Below are positions 23,216 to 33,326 of a stretch of 64,000 nucleotides of DNA, one piece after another. Source of the stretch: Ascochyta rabiei (taxonomy: Eukaryota; Ascomycota; Dothideomycetes; Pleosporales; Didymellaceae). Numbering within the stretch: position 1 is the first letter of the stretch; every line of letters begins with the position of its first letter. Where the stretch lies: contig NC_082409.1 of NCBI RefSeq assembly GCF_004011695.2, positions 1,364,001 to 1,428,000 on the forward strand, read 5' to 3'. The position numbers were made by a program, and so were the translations under genes. Under the pieces are notes generated by a model. The model was given only the letters and a program-made list of their open reading frames with translations, did not search any database and was not told the origin of the DNA.

Positions 23216-25029
23216 ATGACGTCTGGTCATGCGGAAACTGTTATCGAGAGCGAGAAGAATACAAGACTGTACGATGAGAAAGTCGGGCTAGAGAGCGTCA
23301 AGCCAGTGGCTGGTAGAAACGTGGATTACACTGGAAGTGTAGCGAAGACGGATCCTCGCGAGATTGCGCTGGTGAGGAAGATTGACTGGAGGCTCATGGT
23401 GCGTATTCCCAGACTCATACTCCGAGGTGGGTAGTGTTCGATGAGAACGATGGCTAATCCGTTGCGCAGCCTACACTGTGCGTCATGTATTTCATGGTAA
23501 GTAGACTGTTGATTCTTCAGCCATACAAGAGCGACAAGCTCGCCGAAGCCTCGCCAAGAAAGCTTCCCCCGACATCAGTTACTCGGTGTCAATCAGCGTG
23601 CTGACGAGTGCCGTAGAACTACGTGGACCGTAACGCCATCGCGCAGGCTCGCCTTAACAATCTCGAGAAGGATCTTGGTATGACGGGCGTGCAGTTCAAC
23701 ACGGCGGTCTCGATTCTGTTCGTTGGCTACGTGCTCATGCAAATTCCCAGCAACATGTTGATCACAAGGATCCGTCCTGGCATCTACATGAGTGGGTGGA
23801 TGCTGGTATGGGCTGTGGTTTCGGCGTGCACGGCGTTGGTGCAAAGCTTTGGCGGCCTGGTGGCGTGTAGATTCTTCCTGGGCATCACGGAAGCGCCGTT
23901 CTATCCAGGTGCGACGTACATGCTGAGTATATTCTACACACGAAAAGGTACGTTGAATTGATGTCCTAAACGAGAAGACGATTGAGGCTGACAAGGTTGC
24001 AGAGGTTGCCACGCGCATTGCACTCCTGTACTGTGCACAGATCTTGGCCACTGGGTTTTCTGGACTCATCGCTGCTGGCGTATTTGCTGGTATGGACGGG
24101 CTAAGGGGTATTGCTGGATGGAGATGGCTGTTTATCCTGTATGTCTTTCACACCGGGACTTGGTGTATGAGATGCTGACTCAAGCAGTGAGGGCGCAGTG
24201 ACAGCGTTTGTGGCCATCTTTGGCTTCTTCCTGCTCCCCAACACGCCTTTGACGACGTCATGGCTGACTCCCGAGGAGCGTCAGATGGCTCACGATCGTA
24301 TGGAGCGCGATCGTGTTGGTGATACGGGAGAGAAGGTCAGCATGATGGAGGGACTGAGGCAAGCCTGCAAGGACAAGCGAACCTGGTTGTTCTGTTTGAT
24401 GCAAAACTTCCATCTGAGTGCTTGCTCGTTCAACTCATTTTTCCCAACGTAAGTCTTGCATTACAGGCAGTGTTAGAGGCCAGATGCTGACCAGAAACAG
24501 CGTGGTCAAGACGCTTGGCTTCAACAGGACCATCACACTCGTCTTGACCTGCCCTCCGTTTCTCCTTGCCGGCGTAGCAGGAATCATGACTGGATGGAGT
24601 TCGGGCCGGTTGCACGAACGCACATGGCACATTACTGCTGGGTTGTCCGTCGCCATTGTTGGATTCGTGATCGCAGCCAGCACGTTGAACACGGCGGGAC
24701 GCTACGTGGCGTGCTTCATCTTCCCCGTCGGCGCCTACTCTGTCAACTCGGTCATTATAGGCTGGGCGTCTTCCACGCTTAGCCAGACCAAGGAGAAGAA
24801 GGCAGTCGTGCTTGCCATGACGAACGTAGGTGGTCAAATCGGTTACATTTACGGTTCTTATCTGTGGCCAGACACGGACTCGCCACGGTTTGGCATTGGC
24901 TTTGGTGCGTCAGCTGGGTTCGCGCTGTTGAGCATTGCTTGTGCGTGGACCATCCGGGTGCAGCTCATCAAGGAGAACAAGAAGCTGAGGGAGTCTACGG
25001 ACGAGAACATCAACCTGTACGGGTACTAG
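23216..25029 (+). CDS. MFS permease, anion:cation symporter family (Dal5/allantoate-type)
   Basis: Six exons: 23216-23398, 23470-23496, 23617-23947, 24003-24138, 24188-24448, 24501-25029 (488 residues); every junction keeps frame. Exon 2 is only 27 bp (PTLCVMYFM). After a hydrophilic 55-residue N-terminus come about 12 transmembrane segments. Family marks include the opening KIDWRLMPTLCVMYF, YVDRNAIAQARLNNLEKDLGM, RFFLGITEAPFYPGATYMLS and YTRKEVATRIALLYC. Relatives import allantoate, nicotinate, pantothenate, biotin precursors or other carboxylates; the substrate here cannot be read from sequence. Plasma membrane location inferred. Confidence 0.9.
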
Positions 25030-25251
25030 GGGTAGAGTGTCGAAGCGAGCACCGACTGTCTGGGCAGGTGGAGTGTGAAATGAGACTTTTCGAAGAACAA
25101 GACACCGTCCTATTCTACTTGACATGTGACGTCATTCGTTCGCTGTGGTGACGACGAAAAGCAGTCGATCTGGAGCTCTGGCTCTGCAGTGAGGGGGGGG
25201 TTAAAATAAAACAAGGGGAATCACAATCGTGACTGCTTCACTAGAGGGGGG

Positions 25252-25368
25252 TCTGCTGTGGCTGCGGTGGCTGCGGTGGCTGCTGTGGCTGCGGTGGCTG
25301 CTGTGGCTGCGGTGGCTGCACTGGCTGCGGTGGCTGCGGTGGCTGCACTGGCTGCACTGGCTGCACTA
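25252..25368. repeat. Minisatellite, 9-bp unit GTGGCTGCG
   Basis: Around 13 imperfect copies of a 9-bp unit (GTGGCTGCG, with GTGGCTGCT and CTGGCTGCA variants) are directly visible. It sits about 750 bp upstream of the HMG-box gene. Confidence 0.9.
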
Positions 25369-25480
25369 GCGTGGTACGCGGTGCTGGGAGGGGAGGGGGG
25401 CAGCAGAGGGGCAGCAGAGGCCAGCACGCGGCAGCTAAGAGCGCGTGGAGGCAGGACGAGGAGGGCGCTGGAAGGTGCAT

Positions 25481-25590
25481 GGTAGGCGGGCAAGAGCGCA
25501 GGGTAGGCGGGCAAGAGCGCAGGGCAGGCGGGCAAGAGCGCAGGGCAGGCGGGCAAGAGCGCAGGGCAGGCGGCCAGGAGCGCAGGGCAG
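25481..25590. repeat. Minisatellite, 21-bp unit
   Basis: About five copies of a 21-bp unit containing GCGGGCAAGAGCGCAGGG; copies differ at one or two bases (GGTAG/GGCAG). Because 21 is a multiple of three, all frames stay open across it. Confidence 0.9.
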
Positions 25591-26094
25591 AGGCGGGGCG
25601 GCGTGGGTGCTTGGGGCGCAGCAGCTTTCGGCGGGTCCTCGCTGCGTCGACCAGCTTTGTGCGCGGCTGTAGTGCACAAAGCCGGTTGTTGGTTATGCAG
25701 CGCATTCGTTCAATTCATTCACACGGCGAGACGCGTGGGATGCAACACGACGAACGCATGTCCTTGCTTGGTGAAGAGCAGAGGCGTTCAAGTCGAATGC
25801 AAAACGACCGCGTGTGGGCGCGTTCCATACCCGCATGCCCGCCTGCTGTCGCCCAGGGCGTGGGCATGTGGGCGCGGTGCGTGTCAGAAGGAAACGGACG
25901 CAGAGGCTCGCCCGGTAGCGCGTGGTGGCGGATGGGCGCCCGCCAGCAGGGCGGCCAGCGCCTGCCACATAAGAAAATCAACGCCCTCGCTCCCGCCCGC
26001 TGGCGCCTCGCTCCCTCCAACACCACGCAAAGTAGCCCACCCACCCGCCGCACCGCCGCACCACCCAATCACCATCACTCATCCCAACAACGCC

Positions 26095-27607
26095 ATGGCC
26101 AGGACGAAGAAACCCAGCGCCGAAGACGCCGGCGAGCTCATGGTCTCGGTCGAGGTCTACACGCGCACCAGAGATTCTGTAAGTTTGCTGCCCGACTCTC
26201 TCTTCGCAACGCGCGTCTGCCCTGCTGGTGCGCTGTTGTTCGTAGCTCTCTGCGACGACATGCACCTTGCGACGCGCCCTTTCTCTTCACTGCCACCTCT
26301 TGTGCGCTCATGTCGCGTATCGTCTGCGTCGCCTGCTCCACGCGACTCCATCGCCACGTCTGCGCAAGAGCAATTCTGCGCGTTGCAGTTCAGATGGAGC
26401 TCCAGCACCGCCCATGACGCGCAAACACGCGCCGCCACCCACCATTGCCTCTCAAGACACTGCTAAGACACGCCCCCACCAACAGGTCATCGTCTCGCTC
26501 ACTAACCTCCAAGCCGGCCTCACCCACGTTCAGAATGGCCTCAACGACCTCCTGCGCGCCTACATGGAGCACACCACCTCCGTCATTGCCGGCGAAGACG
26601 GCGCCCTCGACAAGCTCCAGCTGCCCCCTAACATCACGGCTACCGCCAACGCCGCCATTGAGGCTGCCTCGTCCACTGCCAACGGCATCGTACAAGCCAT
26701 GACTGCAGGTGACAAGGCCGAATCCGCCGCGGAAACCGGCAAGCCTGCCAAGGGCATCAAGCGCAAGCGCGAGAAGAAAGAAAAGGACCCCAATGCCCCC
26801 AAGAAGCCGTTGACGGCTGCCTTCTTGTATGCCCAGTCGGCGCGACCCATTGTCAGGGGCGACCTGGAGGCTGCTCTCGGCCCTGAGCAGAAGCTCGAGC
26901 CCAATGCTGTCAACCTCGAGGTGAACAAGCGCTGGAACGAGATGCCTGAGGAGGACAAAGAGGTAAGCACAAATTGCACACCAACCAGGGCACAGACACT
27001 GACCGCGCACCAGACCTGGAGGCAATCTTACCGCGATTCCATGGAGCAGTGGAAGGAGGAGATGGCTGCCTACACCGCCAAGAATGCCAGTGCGGCTATC
27101 GACCTCCACGACGACGACGAGGCTTCCGAGGCCGATGCCGAGATTGAGTTGGAAGCCGCTGCTGACTCTGATGCCTCCTCTGAGGATGAGGAGCCTGCCC
27201 CTGCCAAAGCCCCATCCCCGCCTGTCAAGACTCCCCGCGCCAACAAGCGCCAGAAGACTGTCCAGAACTCCACTGTCAACGGCGCCTCTGCTCCCATCGT
27301 TGCCGCTGCCTCCCCTATTCCTCTTCCTCGTTCGGCCTCTGCCGCAGCGCCTCCTGTCCCGGTTGCGGAGACCCCTGCTAAGAAGGAGAGGAAGAAGAAG
27401 GAGAAGCCCGCTCCCCAGCCCATCGCCCCTGCCCCAGCTAAAGAGACCAGCCCTGAGGAGGGAAGCAAGAAGAAGACCAAGAGTGGCCGCAGCACACGGA
27501 ACAACGAGGTCGAGCTCACCGTTCAAGACAAGGAGAATGTTGCTGCACCAGAGAAGGAGAAGAAGAAGCGTGAGAGGAAACGCAAGGGTGAGGTCGCTGC
27601 CGCTTAA
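26095..27607 (+). CDS. HMG-box chromatin protein
   Basis: Three exons: 26095-26178, 26486-26962, 27014-27607 (384 residues). Intron 1 is long for this genome (307 bp); intron 2 (51 bp) is in frame and stop-free. The single HMG box spans about residues 129-208: DPNAPKKPLTAAFLYAQSARP, a 12-residue insertion-like helix, VNKRWNEMPEEDKETWRQSYRD, and WKEEMAAY. It is preceded by a helical region (LTNLQAGLTHVQNGLNDLLRAY) that could dimerise and by a basic stretch (KGIKRKREKKEK). The C-terminal half is an acidic block, then Lys/Pro/Ala-rich disorder with several NLS-like clusters. It probably binds or bends DNA non-specifically in chromatin. Similarity to Nhp10-like remodeller subunits is possible but not shown. 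Confidence 0.9.
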
Positions 27608-28291
27608 GCACTTCGCTTCCTGAGCATGCCTTATCCTCTTTCTTTACAATGGCTACACGGATAGGGACGGTCATTGACAAAAATATATAGGCGAGAGGGA
27701 AGGTCTTCTACTACGCCAAATATTGCCACGTCCTTCAAATGAACAGAACGAGCCAGAAATTGCCAGTGGCAGATCGAACGCGTCCACGGAAGCTGTTGTT
27801 AGACGGGAGTATTCACAGTCGCCCCAGCGCGAGAGCCTGGTGGCTGACGATTGCTTGGAAACTCCTTGGGGGACGACATGATGACGTGTGAGAAGTGTAG
27901 ACAGTTTTGCGCGTAGTCTTTCACGGCTGTACCTACTACATGTATATAGCCTACGGTGGTGGACGAAAATGAACGTTACACTCATCAACAAGACCGACTG
28001 CTCACCGCACAAGCCGCCTCGGCCCGCAATCAATACCCACAAACGCGCTTCGGCGCCATGCCATGCAAGCCAGCCCCACCAAACCCGCATCCCCTACCTG
28101 GCAAACCATTGCTCTCCACTTGACATGCCTGCTGCAGGAGATGATCTGCGAGAGTGATTGTACCTCCCACTTCGTCTTCGCCCTTGACACAACCATTTAC
28201 AAATCAGGGTGCCAATTTTGCTCTCTCATCATCAAGGCCTGACACTCCGCGCTTCCGTAGGTTGGCCGACAGCAAGGCTAAAGACATCAGC
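27608..28291. other. Intergenic, no gene seen
   Basis: 0.7 kb between tandem plus-strand genes. A non-ATG open stretch continues upstream of 28292 in frame with the next gene, so its true start or an extra exon could lie at 28.12-28.29 kb. Confidence 0.4.
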
Positions 28292-29654
28292 ATGGAAGTC
28301 GACTTTCCCACACAGCCTACCAGGCTTGCTTCGACACATGCCGGAGGAGACACCATAATCACAGCACCTCCAGATGATGTCTACAGCCTCGACGACTTCT
28401 TGGCGACCCACCAAGCTGAACACGATGCACGTGCAGCCGCGCGTGAAGCAGCAGATGTACCACTAGTAAAGAAGAGCAAGCAAAGCCATAGCTCGATACC
28501 ACCCCATCCAGTCGCTGTTGGTGCACGGTCTTCCAAACACACCATTCTGCTCCACGAAAAATACCAAGCACTCGCCATCCCACAGCCAGAATTTACCTAT
28601 GGCGGGAGCAGCGACACCAGGTGGACAGTGGAGGTCAGTTTTCCAGGACTGGCAAACGCAGAAGAGCTTCAGGGTTTGAAACAGGACGGCCGGTTCAATA
28701 GTAAGCAGGAAGCCAAGGAAGCAGCAAGTAAGACTGCACTAGCTATACTGGAACAGCTGGAACAAGCAGGGCGTGTGACCAAGGCTGGCAAAGCCAAAAA
28801 GCCAAAGGGCGAGCCAGCATGCCATGCACCAAAAGAGAAAGAAGAGCCAGGCGAGAACTACGTTGGCCAGCTCCTTGGTATGTACTGTAGCTCTCTTCGT
28901 CGTTACCAGAGACGGCTGACAATCGTATACAGAGTTCCAGCGCTCAACTTCTGCTCCACAACCGACGTACACCGACTACCAACTTGGCACCCGCTGGGCC
29001 TGCCTCATGGAAATCGAAGGCCACCCCGCCCCCTTCGGCTCCCTCGATTCCCTCTTCGGCTCCAAGAAGATCGCACGCCAACACGCCGCCGGCTGCGCAG
29101 TCTCGCACTTCAAGGACGAAGGGCTCTGGCCCGAAGAGTTCACCGACGTTGGCGGCATCAAGAAGCGTAAAGTAGCACCTACCAACGCTACCTCATCATC
29201 CCTCAACGAGCGCAAAGCTAGCGTTGCATCTAGCAGCCCTGGCTCCGGCTCTGCGACACAGCAGGTCGCCTCGCTCTCCGTACTCCTCAATCTCGGCACG
29301 CCCGAGTGGCGCTACATGAACGAGAGCCCTGCCGTCCCGGATATCCACACTGTCAGCTGCTACTTTAAGAACGGCGGTGCGCACGAGGGTCCGATCGGCG
29401 AGGTGCGGAATATCTTCGGGAAGAAGAGAGCCAAGGAGGAGTGCGCCCGCTTGACGCTGCAGTATCTGACTCAGCTGAAGGAGAAGCGGGAGGAGGTTGG
29501 ACGCAGACTGATGGCGGGTATTGCGGGGGGGGAGGGGGTTGCGGGTGTGGCTGTAGGGAAAGCTATGGATGGCGAGAAGAAGGGGGCGGATAGGAACGTC
29601 ATGGAGGATTTGGATGATGAATTGGATATCTACGAGGATGCTATGGAGCACTGA
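28292..29654 (+). CDS. Protein with double-stranded RNA-binding-like domains
   Basis: Two exons, 28292-28877 and 28933-29654 (435 residues); the intron GTATGT...CTGAC...CAG keeps frame. A dsRBD-like module covers about residues 82-158: LLHEKYQALAIPQPEFTYGG, WTVEVSFPG, then DGRFNSKQEAKEAASKTAL, the last matching the KKxAK-helix that contacts the dsRNA major groove (Lys-poor here). Two further weaker modules follow: one near 205-255 (PTYTDYQLGTRWACLMEIEG... SKKIARQHAA) and one near 305-380 (LNLGTPEWRYMNES... GKKRAKEECARLTLQYL). The spacing of three alpha-beta-beta-beta-alpha-like units suggests an RNA- or protein-binding factor without a catalytic domain. The start is the first good ATG; an upstream exon is possible. 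Confidence 0.7.
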
Positions 29655-29973
29655 ACTGGGTTGGACGATACGAATCTTGAAACGATGCGGGAGTCTAATT
29701 GCATTGCTGGGGGTTCGGAATAGCTTATGGGCATACATAGCAGGGATCGGTGTCTCAATTTGAATCACAATATAGATTGTTCGTTACGATCCGATTTTTG
29801 CTCAAGTCCGGGAGTCAACGCTTGGACTGCAGGTGAGTGAAAGCGATCGCTTGTTGCACTCTACTTCACCTCTGACTTGCTCTAGGTCAGGACTTGATAA
29901 ACACTCCTCCACAACCTCTTCACGCTCTCAATTCGACACTCACCCTCAATTCAACGCCCACCCCAACTCCAAC
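29655..29973. other. Intergenic/5' leader
   Basis: About 320 bp between tandem genes. A GTGAGTGA at 29833 followed by TCTAGG near 29884 could be a 5' UTR intron of the next gene. Confidence 0.35.
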
Positions 29974-31167
29974 ATGCCACACCACAAGCCATGGACGCCT
30001 TTCGCCGCTCTCATACCACTCCTCAGCACGACACTGGCCATCGCATACGCTCTCTATATCCTCGCCTACCCACCTCGCCACCGCAACCTCGCCTTCCTCG
30101 CTCTCTGTCTCCCCGTCGCGCTCGCATTCAAGAACCACCTGCACCTAACGCCATGGTTCACGACCAACGACACATTCGGGCGATTCCTCTACATCTGGCT
30201 CGCACACATGAGCCATGTATTCCTCATCCTACACACCTCTTCCACCACCTCGGTACATGAGCCATGGAGACTTCGACTCAGAAACGCGTACAAGTTCCTC
30301 TTCGCGCGCCACCCACCTAGCACAACCTGCAACCCCAAACGTAAACCAGCGCACACTCTAACCCGCCTGCGCTTCTGCTTTCACCATGGTAAGCAGGCAA
30401 CGCTGATGCTAGCGCTCCTCTACGTCTGGGACACGTACTTCGATGCTCCAACCCACTCATCCCTCCTCCGCCGCCTCCCCGCCTCGCTGAACATAGCAGA
30501 CCTGCACATGCGCCTCGCCATGACAATCTCCGTGTGCGTAGCCGACATGCTGTATTTCGAAGCCGCGCACTCCCTCTTCGCCGTCCTGTTCGTCTGCGTC
30601 CTGCGCTTCGACGACGCGGGGGAATGGGGGACTAGTCTCTTTGGTCGGCTGGCGGATTGTTGGAGTGTGAGGAGGTACTGGGGGGTTTATTGGCATGATT
30701 ACGTGGCCGCGTCGTTTTCGGCGCATGCGAAGCTTCTCACGAGGCAGGGGCTGCGGATGAGGACGCTGGGTGCGGCGAGGAGGGTGCTGGAGAATGGACT
30801 GGTGTTTGTCGTGAGTGGGGGTATGCATTCGGTTGTCAGGTGGGTGCAGACGGATGGTGAGGGCGAGGTTTGGTGTGTGGCGATTTGGTACACAGGGCAG
30901 ATTGTGGCGTTGGTGGGAGAAGGCCTGGTGGAGCATTTGTGGTCGAAGTCAGTGGTCAGACGGTGGCTTGAGGAAAGGGTTGGAAAAGAGAAAGTGGTGA
31001 CGGTGGAGAAAGTGGTTGGGTACGTGTGGGTCTTCTGCTGGATGTTTTGGAGTGTGCCCAAGTACATCCTCACCAGGAATGCTTGGGAGTTGGCGAACTG
31101 GAGGAGGAGGTATTCAGACGCTTTTGCTGGCTACAACGACAGCGTACGTGTCGATTCAAGGAATTAA
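29974..31167 (+). CDS. Wax-synthase-like membrane O-acyltransferase
   Basis: Single exon, 397 residues from the ATG at 29974 (an in-frame open stretch upstream has no ATG). About eight hydrophobic segments are visible, starting with PFAALIPLLSTTLAIAYALYIL. The C-terminal half carries the wax synthase/AT-like signature around residue 233: SVRRYWGVYWHDYVAASF, where the His of the WH pair is the candidate catalytic residue, followed by FVVSGGMHSV, typical of the family's second conserved His block. Fungal members include acetyltransferases of secondary metabolism (Tri7-like), but no biosynthetic core gene is adjacent. Substrate unknown; ER membrane inferred. Confidence 0.75.
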   Translation: MPHHKPWTPFAALIPLLSTTLAIAYALYILAYPPRHRNLAFLALCLPVALAFKNHLHLTPWFTTNDTFGRFLYIWLAHMSHVFLILHTSSTTSVHEPWRLRLRNAYKFLFARHPPSTTCNPKRKPAHTLTRLRFCFHHGKQATLMLALLYVWDTYFDAPTHSSLLRRLPASLNIADLHMRLAMTISVCVADMLYFEAAHSLFAVLFVCVLRFDDAGEWGTSLFGRLADCWSVRRYWGVYWHDYVAASFSAHAKLLTRQGLRMRTLGAARRVLENGLVFVVSGGMHSVVRWVQTDGEGEVWCVAIWYTGQIVALVGEGLVEHLWSKSVVRRWLEERVGKEKVVTVEKVVGYVWVFCWMFWSVPKYILTRNAWELANWRRRYSDAFAGYNDSVRVDSRN

Positions 31168-31978
31168 CTCGAGGCGGGTGCTATGCAGACCAGGGACAAA
31201 GAGTCGAACAAGGGTTTTGCAGATGTGGTATTCAAGCCGAATGAACGTCTTACAAGCCCGGAGCCTTCAATTCATATACTGTCAAACAAACACGAAAAGG
31301 ACTACGAACACTGGTGGTGAGCATCTCGAGGCCGCCTTGCTATGAAGACGACCCAGAAGGACTCCAGAACCTCAAATTGAATGAAGAATAGGGACATGTG
31401 CGAGCTGTGATGGATATGTTGACCGCCGAGGATTATCGTCCAAGCCTCTAGTGCCGTGATCGATGCCTCGTACAACAGTACCACATCGAGTATACCAAGA
31501 GACGATAAGATGACAAAGAAGATATTTTTGTTTTAGCTCTGATCTAGTCCATACATGGTTAGTTCCACTCTCGCACGTGGCGGTATCCGTTCGCGAACAA
31601 AGACAATTTCGACTTCACAACGCAGCCCTTGGAAAGCAGCGCCGCCCTTCAAAGGAAAGACACTGGACTTTTGTTTCACTGAGAGTCGGTTCACAGGGGG
31701 GATGACCCCAAGTTACAGCCGCGGTCCGGCAGTGTGTAATCACTCGGACCCACACATTCGCCCACGATGCCAAATGACAAGCGGTGAAAAATTTCCGCCT
31801 TTGCGACAATGCCCGAGCGTGAGGCTAGACTGACCATCGTCCAAAGTGCCTTCCCTTACCGTATTCCTTTGCTATCTCTTATCGCTGTTTCCACTTCCCC
31901 ACGTCGTTCTCTCCTGTCACTTACCCCAGATCCTCTCGTTCATTTGCAACAGTGCATTCGTTCTTTACCGAACACCAA
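31168..31978. other. Intergenic, no gene seen
   Basis: 0.8 kb between tandem plus-strand genes. No supported coding or RNA feature; CT-rich sequence precedes 31979. Confidence 0.45.
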
Positions 31979-33163
31979 ATGATCTCCAGCTGTGTAGGCT
32001 CTTGCCAGCCGCCTTCCAGCAGCCTGCCACCTGTCCGCTCGTTACTCACCGCAAGCGAGGAGCAGGTCACCTCGGCACTGCGTGGTCTCCAAACACTGTA
32101 CTGTCCCCTGCGGCTACCGACTCTACCAAAGCCTAGCGTGCGGCGCAAGGACCTCTCGGCAGCATCAGGTGTCTCTACCCCCGTTCCCGTGGATTCTGGT
32201 TACGTCTCGCAAGAGGAGGATGATGATGATGAGGCTGCTGCAGAAGAGGTGACGGCAGCGATCCGCGCGGACCCCTTTGAGCGAACTTTTGCGACGAGAT
32301 GGCTCACGTCCCTCATCTCGAGGGTGGAAGAGATGGACTTTCCAGAAGAAGTTCGAAGCCAGGTAGTCGACGCCGCCGCCTTTATTCTTGCTTCTTTTTC
32401 AGACTCGACGAATGACGAGGAAGAGGAAGCCCTGACCCGCGAGTTCTCCTTCCCTACAGGATTCGGTGTACCTGTTGAGGTAACTCTGAACGATGCGCCT
32501 CTGACCGGCGCCGACCATACAGATGTGGGACTTCAATCCTGGGGTGCGAGTATCGTACTCAGTAGCATGATGTGTGCCGAGCCCGAGCGTTTCGGCCTCT
32601 CATCCACATCACTGCCAGAGAGACCGTCGGTGATAGAGCTTGGTGCTGGCACTGGGCTTGTGAGTCTGACGCTGGCGAAGCTTCTGCCCGCACTCAGTGT
32701 ATACCCCGCAAGTATATCAGCTACAGACTACCATCCAACAGTCCTCGCCAACCTGCAAGAAAACATCAACACAAACTTTCCCCCTGGAGATAATGTAAAC
32801 ATGCCTGTCAGTGCCATGGCACTCGACTGGTCGGTTCCACCTCCCGATTTACAGTCTTCGAGTGAGTTCCTTGTTGCCGCAGATGTCGTCTATGCACCAC
32901 AACACGCTGCGTGGCTTCGCGATTGTGCCGCGCACCTTATCACCGATGACGGCGTCTTCTGGCTCATTGTTACTGTAAGGCAGAACGGCAAGTTCGAAGG
33001 GATCCCGGATACCGTCGAGGCAGCGTTTGTTCCTGAGCTCTGTCCACGAGATAAGGCTGGGCGTTCTTTCAAGATTCTCGAGCGGAGTGACGTGGAGAAG
33101 CGGAGGGGCATTGGAAGGGGCGATGAAAAGGGATATAATCTGTATAAGATTGGGTGGGCTTAG
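31979..33163 (+). CDS. Family-16 (EEF/METTL21-type) SAM-dependent methyltransferase
   Basis: Single exon, 394 residues. The Rossmann-type SAM site is VIELGAGTGLVSL near residue 217; downstream come ATDYHPTVLANLQENI (acidic residue that binds the SAM ribose), an ALDWS motif and AADVVYAPQH near 301, a post-II motif of the D-x-x-Y/F type. This layout matches METTL21/nicotinamide-N-methyltransferase-like enzymes, most of which methylate lysines on translation factors or chaperones. An N-terminal helical region (1-150) contains an acidic stretch EEDDDDEAAAEEV. The target protein cannot be deduced. Confidence 0.85.
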   Translation: MISSCVGSCQPPSSSLPPVRSLLTASEEQVTSALRGLQTLYCPLRLPTLPKPSVRRKDLSAASGVSTPVPVDSGYVSQEEDDDDEAAAEEVTAAIRADPFERTFATRWLTSLISRVEEMDFPEEVRSQVVDAAAFILASFSDSTNDEEEEALTREFSFPTGFGVPVEVTLNDAPLTGADHTDVGLQSWGASIVLSSMMCAEPERFGLSSTSLPERPSVIELGAGTGLVSLTLAKLLPALSVYPASISATDYHPTVLANLQENINTNFPPGDNVNMPVSAMALDWSVPPPDLQSSSEFLVAADVVYAPQHAAWLRDCAAHLITDDGVFWLIVTVRQNGKFEGIPDTVEAAFVPELCPRDKAGRSFKILERSDVEKRRGIGRGDEKGYNLYKIGWA

Positions 33164-33326
33164 AAGGACTATGAAGCATGGGTGGCGTTCGGAGTGTTTT
33201 GGAGCTTTAGCGTGCATTGCGATATGGAGAAGAATTAGAAGATAGAATGTGCATTAAGAATTGTATTTAGAGGTACGTCAAACAGGATCGATACCATGGG
33301 AATCAGCATTCTACCAACCGCTCGGT

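Larger units (their letters stand above)
25030..26094. other. Intergenic with two minisatellites; HMG-gene promoter
   Basis: About 1.07 kb, strongly GC-rich, holding two tandem-repeat blocks. Repeats keep several frames open for hundreds of codons on both strands (Ala- or Arg/Gly/Gln-rich), which I take as artefact. The last 100 bp before 26095 are C/A-rich, as in a fungal 5' UTR. Confidence 0.5.

Noticed and set aside
25481..25590. CRISPR-like regular repeats
   Set aside because: Repeats are contiguous with no unique spacers, GC-rich and in a eukaryotic genome: a minisatellite.
25371..26466. Long plus-strand open frames (up to about 350 codons) across the minisatellites and into the HMG gene
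   Set aside because: They are kept open by GC-rich repeats with unit lengths divisible by three, have Arg/Gly/Gln or Ala composition without domains, and overlap the well-supported HMG exon in another frame.
26390..27526. 378-codon antisense frame opposite the HMG-box gene
   Set aside because: Gly/Leu/Arg-rich mirror of the Pro/Ala/Lys-rich sense codons; the sense strand has a conserved HMG box and splice sites.
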